This document shows positions 1 to 6,557 of a stretch of DNA of 7,975 bases, in pieces; positions within the stretch are counted from its first letter, which is position 1; each line of letters begins with the position of its first letter. Origin of the DNA: an uncultured Actinomycetes bacterium (lineage in GTDB: Bacteria; Actinomycetota; Acidimicrobiia; Acidimicrobiales; Microtrichaceae); NCBI GenBank assembly GCA_903941145.1, contig CAJANQ010000091.1, forward strand, positions 1 through 7,975. The letters run 5' to 3'. Position numbers and translations under genes: made by a program. The notes beneath the pieces were generated by a model. That model had not been told where the DNA came from. It saw only the letters and a program-made list of their open reading frames with translations, and ran no database searches.

Positions 1-275
1 ACGGTGGCCAGGAACGGTCCTGGCGTGGCGTGGGCGCCCAGCTCGGCAAAGAGCAGGGCCTCCTCGACCACGGTGTACCCGACGCCGCCGAGGTCCTCCT
101 CGAGGCCCAGGCCGAACCAGCCCAGCTCGGCGCACCGCTGCCACAACTCGGGCGAGATGGCCGTGTCCGCGAAGTCGGCGGTCTGGGCGAGGGTGTGCAG
201 GTCGAAGTCGCGCTCGAGCTGCGTGCGGACCGTCGAGACGATCTCGCTCTGTTCGTCGGTAGGGAGCAGGTCCAT
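1..275 (-). CDS. Acyl-CoA dehydrogenase, second subunit of a pair (partial, N-terminal 91 residues)
   Basis: Read from the ATG at 273-275 on the minus strand, the protein begins MDLLPTDEQSEIVSTVRTQL and runs off the window. The visible part is the N-terminal helical domain of the flavoprotein family, including the segment ELGWFGLGLEEDLGGVGYT (about residues 50-68), which matches the usual 'GW.gl..PEe.GG.G' pattern, and then a conserved EEALLFAELG helix. The start lies one base after the stop of the upstream dehydrogenase gene, so the two are almost certainly co-transcribed and translationally coupled. In actinobacteria such side-by-side genes commonly encode the two subunits of alpha2beta2 acyl-CoA dehydrogenases (for example the FadE26-FadE27 and FadE28-FadE29 pairs of Mycobacterium cholesterol side-chain oxidation). 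Which subunit carries the catalytic base cannot be judged here because the C-terminal two thirds are outside the window. Confidence 0.9.
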   Translation of the reverse strand, partial: MDLLPTDEQSEIVSTVRTQLERDFDLHTLAQTADFADTAISPELWQRCAELGWFGLGLEEDLGGVGYTVVEEALLFAELGAHATPGPFLAT

Positions 276-276
276 G

Positions 277-1461
277 TCAGGCCCTCGGCAGGCCGAGCAC
301 ACGCTCGCCCACGATGTTGCGCTGGATGTCGGTCGTGCCGCCGCCGATCGTGTAGGCGAACGACTGCAGGTAGGGGCCGGTCCACACGCCCTCGCCGTCG
401 ACCGGCGTCAGGCGCAGGGCCTCGGGCCCGACGATGTCGAGGGCCAGCTGGTACACCCGCTGGTGCAGCTCGCCGTGGAAGAGGCGGATCATCGAGCCCT
501 CGGGGCCGGGCATGCCGGACCGGGCGGTGCGGGAGATGCCGGCGATGGTCATGGCCTTGAGCGCCGCCACCTCGGCCCGGGCGACGGCCAGCCGCCGCCG
601 GATCTCGTCGTCCTGAATGGCGGGCCGACGGCCGTCGGGGCCGGTGCGGACCTTGGCCAGTTCGACCAGCCGCTCGACCGTGGAGGCCAGCTCGACCTGG
701 TCGGCCATGAAGCCGGTGCCGCGCTCGAAGCTCAGCGTGGACATCGCCGTGCGCCAGCCGTTGTTGATGCCGCCGACGACGTTGGTGAGCGGGATCCGCA
801 CCTCGTCGTAGAAGACCTCGGCGAAGTCGGTCACGTGGCTCATCGTCTGGATGGGCCGGATCTCGATGCCGGGGGTGCGCATGTCGCAGACCACCCAGGT
901 GATGCCCTTGTGCTTGGGGGCGTCGGGGTCGGTGCGGACCAGGAGCTCCTGCAGGTCGGCCACGTGGGCGTACGAGGTCCACGTCTTCTGGCCGGTCACC
1001 ACCAGGTGGTCGCCGTCGATCTCGGCCTTGGTGCTCAGGCCCGCCAGGTCGGACCCGGCGCCGGGCTCGGAGAACCCCTGGCACCAGACCTTCTCGCCCT
1101 TGAGGATCTGCGGCAGGTACTCGGCCTTCTGCTCGTCGGTGCCGTTGACGATCAGCGTCGGGCCGCCGTGCATGTTGCCGACGAACGTGCACGAGTTGGC
1201 CAGCGTGAAGGGCGGGTCGGCCTTGGCGAACTCCTCGTACCAGATCATCTGCTGGATGTCGGAGAGCCCACGGCCGCCGAACTCGGCCGGCCAGTTGATG
1301 CCGGCCCAGCCGCCGTCGAACAGCGTGCGCTGCCAGGCAAGGTCGAACTCCCGCATCTCCTGGCCCTCGGGCGGGCGCTCGTCGGTGGGGAGGTTGCTGC
1401 GCAACCAGTCGCGGGCTTCCTCGCGGAATGCCTGCTCCTCGGCAGTGAGGTCGAGGTTCAT
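277..1461 (-). CDS. Acyl-CoA dehydrogenase (FadE-type), first subunit of a pair
   Basis: FAD-dependent alpha,beta-desaturation of an acyl-CoA thioester, a cytosolic catabolic step. The 394-residue length is normal for the family. Seen in order: N-terminal helical domain (about 1-120, with WAGINWPAEFGGRG at 52-65), the beta-domain signature CQGFSEPGAGSDLAGL at 127-142, then TGQKTWTSYAH (156-166), and the C-terminal helical domain ending in YTIGGGTTDIQRNIVGERVLGLPR. A glutamate in LSFERG (E246) sits at the position reported as catalytic in the mycobacterial steroid dehydrogenase ChsE4 (E247), while the medium-chain enzyme's 'YEG' base near the C-terminus is replaced by YTIGGG. This favours the steroid/branched-chain subclass, though the substrate is not proven. 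The ATG at 1459-1461 is chosen because the conserved N-terminus (MNLDLTAEEQAFREEARDWL) begins there. It has no clear Shine-Dalgarno but a -10-like hexamer six bases upstream. The next dehydrogenase gene follows after one base. Confidence 0.95.
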   Translation of the reverse strand: MNLDLTAEEQAFREEARDWLRSNLPTDERPPEGQEMREFDLAWQRTLFDGGWAGINWPAEFGGRGLSDIQQMIWYEEFAKADPPFTLANSCTFVGNMHGGPTLIVNGTDEQKAEYLPQILKGEKVWCQGFSEPGAGSDLAGLSTKAEIDGDHLVVTGQKTWTSYAHVADLQELLVRTDPDAPKHKGITWVVCDMRTPGIEIRPIQTMSHVTDFAEVFYDEVRIPLTNVVGGINNGWRTAMSTLSFERGTGFMADQVELASTVERLVELAKVRTGPDGRRPAIQDDEIRRRLAVARAEVAALKAMTIAGISRTARSGMPGPEGSMIRLFHGELHQRVYQLALDIVGPEALRLTPVDGEGVWTGPYLQSFAYTIGGGTTDIQRNIVGERVLGLPRA

Positions 1462-1467
1462 GCAGGC

Positions 1468-1473
1468 AACCTA
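1468..1473 (-). promoter_or_regulatory. Candidate -10 element giving a leaderless dehydrogenase mRNA
   Basis: On the minus strand the hexamer TAGGTT fits the TANNNT -10 pattern and is followed by six bases and then the ATG. That spacing would place transcription initiation at the start codon itself, as in leaderless actinobacterial transcripts. No Shine-Dalgarno is present in the short gap. The call rests on motif and spacing only. Confidence 0.5.
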
Positions 1474-1481
1474 CCGCGCAC

Positions 1482-1496
1482 CTGACGGACCGTCAG
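1482..1496. promoter_or_regulatory. Perfect 15-bp palindrome, probable repressor operator for the dehydrogenase pair
   Basis: CTGACGG-A-CCGTCAG has seven-base arms without mismatch around one central base. It ends 20 bases before the dehydrogenase ATG and covers roughly -21 to -35 if the transcript is leaderless, so a bound dimer would block the -35 contact. Palindromes with TGAC...GTCA arms are typical of TetR-family operators controlling fatty-acid and steroid catabolic genes, whose ligands are usually the acyl-CoA substrates. No regulator gene is visible within the window, so the protein that binds it is unknown. Confidence 0.6.
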
Positions 1497-1554
1497 AAGC
1501 GGGGCTGTCGCTGCGGGGCCGGCGGTTCCTGCGGGCAGCCCCTGGACCGGCGGG

Positions 1555-2250
1555 TCAGGACACCGAGTAGTCGACGACCCGGCAGCTGACCTGCTCGACG
1601 TTCTGGGGCGCCTGCGCCGAGGTGGTCCACTCCGCCTGGTCGGCGCCGCCGCCCGGGCCGACCTCTACGGGGACCTTCTGGGTGCGGGACCAGTCGCCAC
1701 CCCGGACCGACTTCAGCTCCACCGTGAGCTCGTAGGTGCGGGGGGTGTCGTCCTTGTTCAGGAGCGCGCCGCCGGCGTCGACCATCCCGCGGGCGCTGAT
1801 CTCACACAGCTCGACCGAGACCTCGGGCTTCGGCAAGCTGCCGCTGAGCGCCGAGATGCCGGCCAGCGCTGCACCTAGGACGACCAGGGTGAGTCCCACC
1901 GCTGCAGCGACCTTCAGCCCGCGCCTGGCGGCCGGGGGAACGGCGGTCGGGGCCGGTGCCTGCGTCGGGGCGGCCGGCGGCTGCCACGGCGCGCCGGGGA
2001 CCGCTGGGATCTCTGCCGTCGTCGACGCAGGTCCCGTGGGCGGCGCCATCGGGGGACCCCCCGCGATCGGCGGCCCCGTCGGGTAGCCGGGCGGTGGCGG
2101 GCTCCACTGCGGCACCGCGCCCTGTGTCGATGGACCCTGCGGGTGTGCCGACGGACCCTGGGGGTGTGCCGACGGACCCTGGGGGTGCGTCGGGGGGCCG
2201 TCCGTCGGGCCGGGGACCGCGGGCTGGTCAGGGCTGGTTGGCTCAGACAT
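1555..2250 (-). CDS. Pro-rich single-span membrane protein with FxLYD-like outer domain
   Basis: The protein has 231 residues and no recognised catalytic motif. Residues 1-108 are a Pro/Gly/Ala-rich, low-complexity cytoplasmic segment containing three HPQGPS(A/T) heptads (22-42). ARRGLK (108-113) provides positive charge, followed by one hydrophobic helix (about 113-136), so it is an N-in signal anchor. The C-terminal 95 residues (PKPEVSVELCEISARG to the end) look like a beta-sandwich of FxLYD type: a G-rich segment then N165, YELTVEL (173-179), a VPVEVGPGG turn and a terminal strand VSCRVVDYSV. C149 and C223 could form a disulfide outside the cell. The ATG at 2248-2250 is chosen because the frame remains open far upstream only as antisense to phoH, and the Pro-rich head begins sensibly here. 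The role is unknown; envelope-associated proteins of this build are common in actinobacteria. It diverges from phoH. Confidence 0.85.
   Translation of the reverse strand: MSEPTSPDQPAVPGPTDGPPTHPQGPSAHPQGPSAHPQGPSTQGAVPQWSPPPPGYPTGPPIAGGPPMAPPTGPASTTAEIPAVPGAPWQPPAAPTQAPAPTAVPPAARRGLKVAAAVGLTLVVLGAALAGISALSGSLPKPEVSVELCEISARGMVDAGGALLNKDDTPRTYELTVELKSVRGGDWSRTQKVPVEVGPGGGADQAEWTTSAQAPQNVEQVSCRVVDYSVS
2132..2194 (-). repeat. Three tandem 21-bp units encoding an HPQGPS(A/T) heptad repeat
   Basis: On the plus strand the unit GGACCCTGGGGGTGTGCCGAC occurs in tandem from 2132, 2153 and 2174. The first copy differs by one base and the last drifts in its final seven bases. The phase is a multiple of three, so copy-number change would lengthen or shorten the Pro-rich cytoplasmic tail of the membrane protein without a frameshift. 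The near-identity at DNA level suggests recent slippage duplication. Confidence 0.85.
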
Positions 2251-2259
2251 CAGGAATTC

Positions 2260-2265
2260 ATCTTG
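2260..2265 (-). promoter_or_regulatory. Weak -10 candidate for the FxLYD-like membrane protein gene
   Basis: CAAGAT on the minus strand lies nine bases before the ATG at 2250, giving a leader of at most a few bases. I see no matching -35 hexamer and no Shine-Dalgarno. It lies in the 66-bp divergent spacer shared with phoH. Confidence 0.3.
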
Positions 2266-2304
2266 CCCCGAACGGAATGCCACGCGGCCCGCGGGGCCCG
2301 ACGG

Positions 2305-2310
2305 TAGGTT
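2305..2310 (+). promoter_or_regulatory. Candidate -10 element for phoH, leaderless spacing
   Basis: TAGGTT is identical to the hexamer before the dehydrogenase pair. It is followed by exactly six bases and then ATC at 2317, the position where the PIN domain should begin. The TAG of this hexamer is also the in-frame stop that limits the phoH reading frame upstream, so the coding region cannot start earlier. No convincing -35 is seen 16-19 bases upstream. Confidence 0.45.
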
Positions 2311-2316
2311 CCGGCC

Positions 2317-3603
2317 ATCGAACCCCGCACGTACGTCATCGACACCTCGGTGCTGCTGGCCGACCCGGCTGCACTGGGCAAGTTCGAGGAGCACGAGGTT
2401 GTCGTGCCCCTCATCGTCCTCACGGAGCTGGAGGGGAAGCGCCTCCATCCGGAGCTCGGGTGGTCGGCCCGTGAGTCGCTCCGGTTCCTCGAACGTCTGC
2501 GGCTCGAGCACGGCACCCTGACTGAGCCCATCCCGGTGAACGACGCCGGCGGCACGGTGCGCGTCGAGCTCAACCACATCGACATGTCGAGCCTCCCGGC
2601 CGCGTTCTCCTCCGACGTGAACGACCACCGGATCCTGGCGGTGGGCCGCAACCTGGCCGACAAGGGCCTGGACGTCACGCTCGTCTCCAAGGACCTCCCG
2701 CTGCGGCTCAAGGCCGCCGTGGTCGGCCTCGGTGCCGAGGAGTACCGCAACGAGCTGGCCGACGGCGCCGACTCGTGGTCGGGCCTGGTGACGGTCGACG
2801 CCTCGCCCGAGCAGGTCGACTCGCTCTACGCCGACCGTGTGCTGGACCTGCCGGCCGACCTTGACCTCCCCGTCAACGGCGGCATCGTGCTGCGCTCCGG
2901 CGCCGGCTCGGCGCTCGCCCGCAAGCACGCCGACGGCCTGGCCCACCTGGTCGAGGGCGACCGCCCGGTGTTCGACGTGCGCGGCCGGTCCGCCGAGCAG
3001 CGCATCGCGCTCGACCTGCTCATGGACGACTCGGTCGGCATCGTGTCGCTCGGGGGTTCGGCCGGCACCGGCAAGTCGGTGCTCGCACTCGCGGCCGGCC
3101 TCGAGTCGGTGCTGGAGCGGCGCATCCACCGCAAGGTCGTCATCTTCCGCCCGCTCTACGCAGTCGGTGGCCAGGACCTGGGGTTCCTTCCCGGTTCGGA
3201 GGCCGAGAAGATGAACCCGTGGGCCGCAGCCGTCACCGACGCCCTCGAGTCGATCGCCGGTCAGGAGGTCATCGACGAGGTCATCGAGCGTGAGCTGCTC
3301 GAAGTCATGCCGCTGACCCACATCCGGGGCCGCACGCTCACCGACACGTTCGTCATCGTGGACGAGGCGCAGAACCTCGAGAAGATGGTGCTGCTCACGG
3401 CGCTCAGCCGTCTCGGCCGCAACAGCCGGGTCGTGCTCACCCACGACGTCGCCCAGCGCGACAACCTGCGGGTGGGCCGCCACGACGGCATTGCGTCGGT
3501 GGTGGCGTCGCTCAAGGGGCACCCGCTGTTCGGGCACGTCACGCTCACCCGCTCCGAGCGCAGCCCGGTGGCCGCGCTCGTCAGCGACCTGCTCGACGTC
3601 TGA
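2317..3603 (+). CDS. phoH2: PhoH2-type protein: PIN ribonuclease domain fused to PhoH ATPase, apparent ATC start
   Basis: Numbering from ATC 2317 gives 428 residues, the usual PhoH2 length. The N-terminal PIN domain (about 5-135) starts TYVIDTSVLLADP with catalytic D9, then E37 in LTELEGKR, D100/D103 in SDVNDHRIL and D126 in VSKDLPLRL, giving a complete acidic site. The C-terminal PhoH ATPase has Walker A GGSAGTGKS at 246-254 (K253), Walker B VIVDEAQN (D349, E350) and the family tail LTHDVAQRDNLRVGRHDG followed by VTLTRSERSP. Mycobacterial PhoH2 is an ATP-dependent RNA-unwinding ribonuclease paired with a small upstream antitoxin, PhoAT; no such gene fits here because a stop at 2305 precedes the frame and the neighbour is divergent. 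The first standard start codon is GTG 2350, which would delete D9, so initiation at ATC 2317 is inferred (protein MEPRTYVIDTS...). A base error at 2319 is the alternative. Family call firm, start uncertain. Confidence 0.93.
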   Translation: MEPRTYVIDTSVLLADPAALGKFEEHEVVVPLIVLTELEGKRLHPELGWSARESLRFLERLRLEHGTLTEPIPVNDAGGTVRVELNHIDMSSLPAAFSSDVNDHRILAVGRNLADKGLDVTLVSKDLPLRLKAAVVGLGAEEYRNELADGADSWSGLVTVDASPEQVDSLYADRVLDLPADLDLPVNGGIVLRSGAGSALARKHADGLAHLVEGDRPVFDVRGRSAEQRIALDLLMDDSVGIVSLGGSAGTGKSVLALAAGLESVLERRIHRKVVIFRPLYAVGGQDLGFLPGSEAEKMNPWAAAVTDALESIAGQEVIDEVIERELLEVMPLTHIRGRTLTDTFVIVDEAQNLEKMVLLTALSRLGRNSRVVLTHDVAQRDNLRVGRHDGIASVVASLKGHPLFGHVTLTRSERSPVAALVSDLLDV

Positions 3604-3624
3604 GCCGGCCCCCGGCCCGAGCGG

Positions 3625-4881
3625 TCAGGTCAGGCCGAACGCGATCACGGTGACGATCAGCGCCACCGCGCCCACGAAGTCCACCGACGCCGTGACGACC
3701 GGGATGCCGTACGTGTCAGGGTCCAGGTTCACCTGCCAGGCCGCGATGGTCCCGTAGTACGCGACGGCCAGCACGAAGGCCACGGCCACGGCCCCGGCGA
3801 TCAGCGACACGGCCACCATCTGGACCAGGCCAGGGCTCGCCTCGCCCAGTAGGCCGGCCACGAAGTGGGCCCCGATCCCGTTGAAGATGAAGATCGGCAG
3901 TCCGATGAGGGCGATGGCGAGCGCGTCGCGGCGGACCTCACGGCCGGGCCGGAGGAGCGGCTCCACCAGACCAAGGTGGAGGTTGGTGGCCACCCGGCTG
4001 GAAAGGATGCCGCCGAGCGAGCCGGCCGAGCTCACGAACGCCGGCTCGAGCACCAGCAGCGCCGGGAGCGCGGCGAACATCGCCAGCTGCTTCTCGACGG
4101 CGAGCCCCGCCAACGTGGAGAGAATGAGGGCGCCGGTCAGCACGGGGACTGACTCGCGGAAGATCTGGCGGATGAGGGCCTGCTTGGTCCGTAGCGCCAT
4201 GACCAGCGCTCCGAGTGCGACGACGAGCGTGATCCAGCCGAGGGCGGTGGAGGCGTCGGAGCCGTCGACCAGTCGGCTCGCCAGGAAGAGGGCCGGGATG
4301 GTGACGACGTCGCCAAGTGTCGCGGTCGTGGGGGCCACCAGGTTGTCGAGGTCCCACTCGCGTCGCACGGAGAGCACCGCCAGGACCACCGTCGCGATGA
4401 GCACGACCAGGCTGGCCAGCAGGCCGCCGAGCACCGAGATGAGCGCCAGGTCGAGCACCGAGATGCTGTTCTCGATGCCAAAGCTGACCGCGGCCACCTT
4501 GGCCAGCAGCGCCAGGACGAACGACAGCACGATCGTCAGAGAGAGCGACGCTGACACGTTCTGACGCAGCACGGAATCCTTGCGGAACGTGGCGCGGAAC
4601 GTGCCGGTGTGGATGGCGGTCGAGAGCCGGTTGCCCATCGACCCGAACACGTTGCCGCGCAGGCCGATCGCGGCGGGGACCATGAGCAGCAGGCCGGGGA
4701 GCCGGTCGAACGTGCCGACGATGCTGCCGAGCACCGCGCCGGCCACGAAGCTCGTGGACGAGTTGAACGTGAGGGCGACCAGCGTCTGACGCGCGGCACC
4801 GCCGGTCGGACCAAGGAGGTCGACCAGCCGGCGGCCCAGCTCGAGGGGCCGCGGCACCTTGAGGGTGAACCGACGAGCCAT
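3625..4881 (-). CDS. Two-repeat MgtE/SLC41-like divalent cation transporter
   Basis: A 418-residue integral membrane protein with about ten hydrophobic segments arranged as two homologous halves, each resembling the MgtE membrane domain. Half one has PAAIGLRGNVFGSMGNRLST (69-88) and later LDNLVAPTTATLGDVVTIP (178-196). Half two has PAFVSSAGSLGGILSSRVAT (280-299) and DPDTYGIPVVTASVDFVG (387-404). D191 and D401 occupy the place of the pore Asp that binds Mg2+ in Thermus MgtE. The cytoplasmic N and CBS domains that gate bacterial MgtE are absent, so the architecture is that of the SLC41 and archaeal proteins; Mg2+ is the likely but unproven substrate. The ATG at 4879-4881 is chosen as the first Met before the positively charged head MARRFTLKVPRPLELGRR; the open frame further upstream is antisense to nothing useful and overlaps the hydrolase gene in another frame. 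The gene converges on phoH with 21 bp between stops. Confidence 0.88.
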   Translation of the reverse strand: MARRFTLKVPRPLELGRRLVDLLGPTGGAARQTLVALTFNSSTSFVAGAVLGSIVGTFDRLPGLLLMVPAAIGLRGNVFGSMGNRLSTAIHTGTFRATFRKDSVLRQNVSASLSLTIVLSFVLALLAKVAAVSFGIENSISVLDLALISVLGGLLASLVVLIATVVLAVLSVRREWDLDNLVAPTTATLGDVVTIPALFLASRLVDGSDASTALGWITLVVALGALVMALRTKQALIRQIFRESVPVLTGALILSTLAGLAVEKQLAMFAALPALLVLEPAFVSSAGSLGGILSSRVATNLHLGLVEPLLRPGREVRRDALAIALIGLPIFIFNGIGAHFVAGLLGEASPGLVQMVAVSLIAGAVAVAFVLAVAYYGTIAAWQVNLDPDTYGIPVVTASVDFVGAVALIVTVIAFGLT

Positions 4882-5003
4882 TTTTCTCTGCTTTGGGTGA
4901 CGGCGGACGAGTAGTGACGGTGGACCCCCGAGGGGCCAGCCGTCGGGCGGACGGGCCACCCTACCCTCGGACCCTTCTCGGTCCTGCGTTCGGTTTCTGT
5001 CTG
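4882..5003. other. 122-bp spacer between hydrolase and transporter genes
   Basis: Both flanking genes lie on the minus strand, so this is the hydrolase 3' end and the transporter leader. Two five-bp hairpins are possible (4940-4954 and 4969-4984), but neither is followed by a T-run and I do not call a terminator. A purine stretch (GCAGAGAAAA on the minus strand) lies directly before the transporter ATG and could act as a weak ribosome site. It is too short for the roughly 165-base M-box magnesium riboswitch, and no such fold is apparent. Confidence 0.4.
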
Positions 5004-6551
5004 CTAGCGGCCGGGGCGTGGCGGGTCGGCCCGGTGGACCGGACCGTCGTACGTGGCCCGGTGGTTGGCCAGTCGAGGGTCGGTGTGTCCCATGCGGAGA
5101 CGCAGCAGCCGCTGCGCGTAGGACAGCACCTGCGAGGCGCGGTCCGGGTCGCCGGCCGCGTCGGCCAGCTCGTCGGGGTCCTCGTCCAGGTCGAAGAACA
5201 GCGGCGGGAAGTGCCCGGCGAACTGCACGTACTTGCCGTGCCGGTCGCGCAGCACCGAGATGGCGCACTCGTCGAGGCGCAGGCCGTAGATGGCCGAGGT
5301 GATCCCGGTGACCGGCTCGCGGAAGTCGAACTCGGTGTGGACGGCGTCGCGCCAGCCCTCGGGGGCGTCGTCGCCCTGCAGGTCGTCGTCCAGGAACGGC
5401 CGGAGCGACGCGCCGTCGCAGAAGTCCGGCACCCGGCCGCCCACCAGGTCGAGCAGGGTCGGCACCACGTCGACGTTCTCCGTGAAGGCGTCGACCGTCC
5501 GGCCAGGGCTGCCGGCCATGCCCGGCCACCGGACGATGAGCGGGATCCGGAACGACTGGTCGAAGAACCCGAGCTTCTCGACCAGCCAGTGGTCGCCGAG
5601 CTGTTCGCCGTGGTCCGAGGTCAGCACCACGACGGTGTTGTCGCGCTGGCCCAGCTCGTCGAGGCGGTCCAGGAACTGGCCGAGCGCGGTGTCGACCTCG
5701 GCGATCATCCCGAAGTACGTGGCCTGCAGCTGACGCTGGTCCAGGTCGTCGGCGGGGGAGGGCACCACCATGAGCGCGCCCTGGAGGAACGGATGGACGG
5801 CACCCTCGGCCTCGGGCGACTCGTGGCGAACTGCGGCGGGCACGTCGGCCGGGTCGAACATGTCGTGGTACGGGGCCGGGGCAAGGTACGGCGGGTGGGG
5901 CCGTAGGTACGACAGGTGCGCGCACCAGGGCCCGTCGTCGGCAGCCACCGTCTGCTCGAGCCACTCGAGTGCCGTCTCGGTGATGAACGCCGACTCGGTG
6001 TGCTGGGCCGCATAGACCGCCGGTGCCCACGTGGCGCCCCGGTCGGGCGGGGTCTCGACATCGGCCTGCTGGTAGATGTCCGTGCGGTTGGCGGGGACGT
6101 CGTAGCCCTTGTCCTCGAGCCACTGGCACCACGGCTCGATGCCCTCGTCGAGCAGCACGCCCAGCCGGAACCCGTCCATCGGCTCCTCCCAGCGGCTGTG
6201 GCGCTGGTCGCCGTCGGGCAGCTGGTTCGGGTCGAGCGCCGTGTCGGTGTAGCCGAACAGCACCGGGTCGTAGTCCAGGTCCCGGAGCAGGCGCGGCAGC
6301 ATCGGCAGGTCGTCGCGCAGCGGGGCGCCGTTGCCCACCACGCGGTGGTTCATCTGCCACAGACCGGTGAGCAGGGAGGCCCGGCCCGGCGCGCACGGCG
6401 CGCAGTTGGAGAAGTGGTGCGTGAACCGCACGCCGTCGGCTGCGAGCCGGTCCAGGTTGGGCGTCTGCACGAGCGGGTGGCCGGCCACCCCCAGACAGTC
6501 GGCCCGGAACTGGTCGAGCGTGATCAGCAGGATGTTCGGGCGGTCGGCCAT
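5004..6551 (-). CDS. Phosphonate monoester hydrolase / sulfatase-like enzyme (alkaline phosphatase superfamily)
   Basis: 515 residues, close in length and in many segments to Rhizobium leguminosarum phosphonate monoester hydrolase (as I recall that sequence), a promiscuous hydrolase of phosphonate and phosphate diesters and sulfate esters. Metal ligands D13 and Q14 lie in LLITLDQFRAD, the formylglycine motif C53-A-P-G-R57 precedes ASLLTGL, and MNHRVVGNGAPL carries an active-site Asn (N74). GYTDT (100-104), LRPHPPYLAPAPYHDMF (H219), TSDHGEQLGDH (D313, H314) and K326 in VEKLGFF complete the site. C53 must be oxidised to formylglycine by a maturase not present here. No signal peptide: the protein starts MADRPNILLI, so it is cytoplasmic. 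The ATG at 6549-6551 directly precedes the first conserved strand; a -10-like hexamer stands six bases upstream. It diverges from the amidohydrolase gene. An ordinary arylsulfatase is the less likely alternative; the natural substrate is unknown. Confidence 0.9.
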   Translation of the reverse strand: MADRPNILLITLDQFRADCLGVAGHPLVQTPNLDRLAADGVRFTHHFSNCAPCAPGRASLLTGLWQMNHRVVGNGAPLRDDLPMLPRLLRDLDYDPVLFGYTDTALDPNQLPDGDQRHSRWEEPMDGFRLGVLLDEGIEPWCQWLEDKGYDVPANRTDIYQQADVETPPDRGATWAPAVYAAQHTESAFITETALEWLEQTVAADDGPWCAHLSYLRPHPPYLAPAPYHDMFDPADVPAAVRHESPEAEGAVHPFLQGALMVVPSPADDLDQRQLQATYFGMIAEVDTALGQFLDRLDELGQRDNTVVVLTSDHGEQLGDHWLVEKLGFFDQSFRIPLIVRWPGMAGSPGRTVDAFTENVDVVPTLLDLVGGRVPDFCDGASLRPFLDDDLQGDDAPEGWRDAVHTEFDFREPVTGITSAIYGLRLDECAISVLRDRHGKYVQFAGHFPPLFFDLDEDPDELADAAGDPDRASQVLSYAQRLLRLRMGHTDPRLANHRATYDGPVHRADPPRPGR

Positions 6552-6557
6552 CCCCGC

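Noticed and set aside
2174..2194. HPQ tripeptides (a known streptavidin-binding motif) in the Pro-rich repeats
   Set aside because: HPQ binding was found with artificial peptides; repeat expansion of a Pro-rich tail explains the occurrence without a biotin-related role.
2251..3537. Long minus-strand open frame opposite phoH, continuous with the membrane protein gene
   Set aside because: It is antisense to a clear PIN-PhoH gene; the composition (Arg/His/Gly/Val-rich) is typical of GC-driven shadow frames, and the real membrane protein begins at 2250.
3604..3616. GCCGG-CCC-CCGGC hairpin between convergent phoH and transporter genes
   Set aside because: Only five pairs, a three-base loop and no T-run. 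It may help termination but is not distinguishable from high-GC background.
4940..4984. Two short hairpins (CCGTC/GACGG and GGACC/GGTCC) in the hydrolase-transporter spacer; possible Mg2+ riboswitch
   Set aside because: Stems are only five bp, there is no T-run, and the spacer is too short for an M-box.
4882..6396. Minus-strand open frame extending the transporter N-terminus by about 500 residues
   Set aside because: This stretch is an out-of-frame shadow of the hydrolase gene on the same strand, rich in Arg, Pro and Ala with no family motif.
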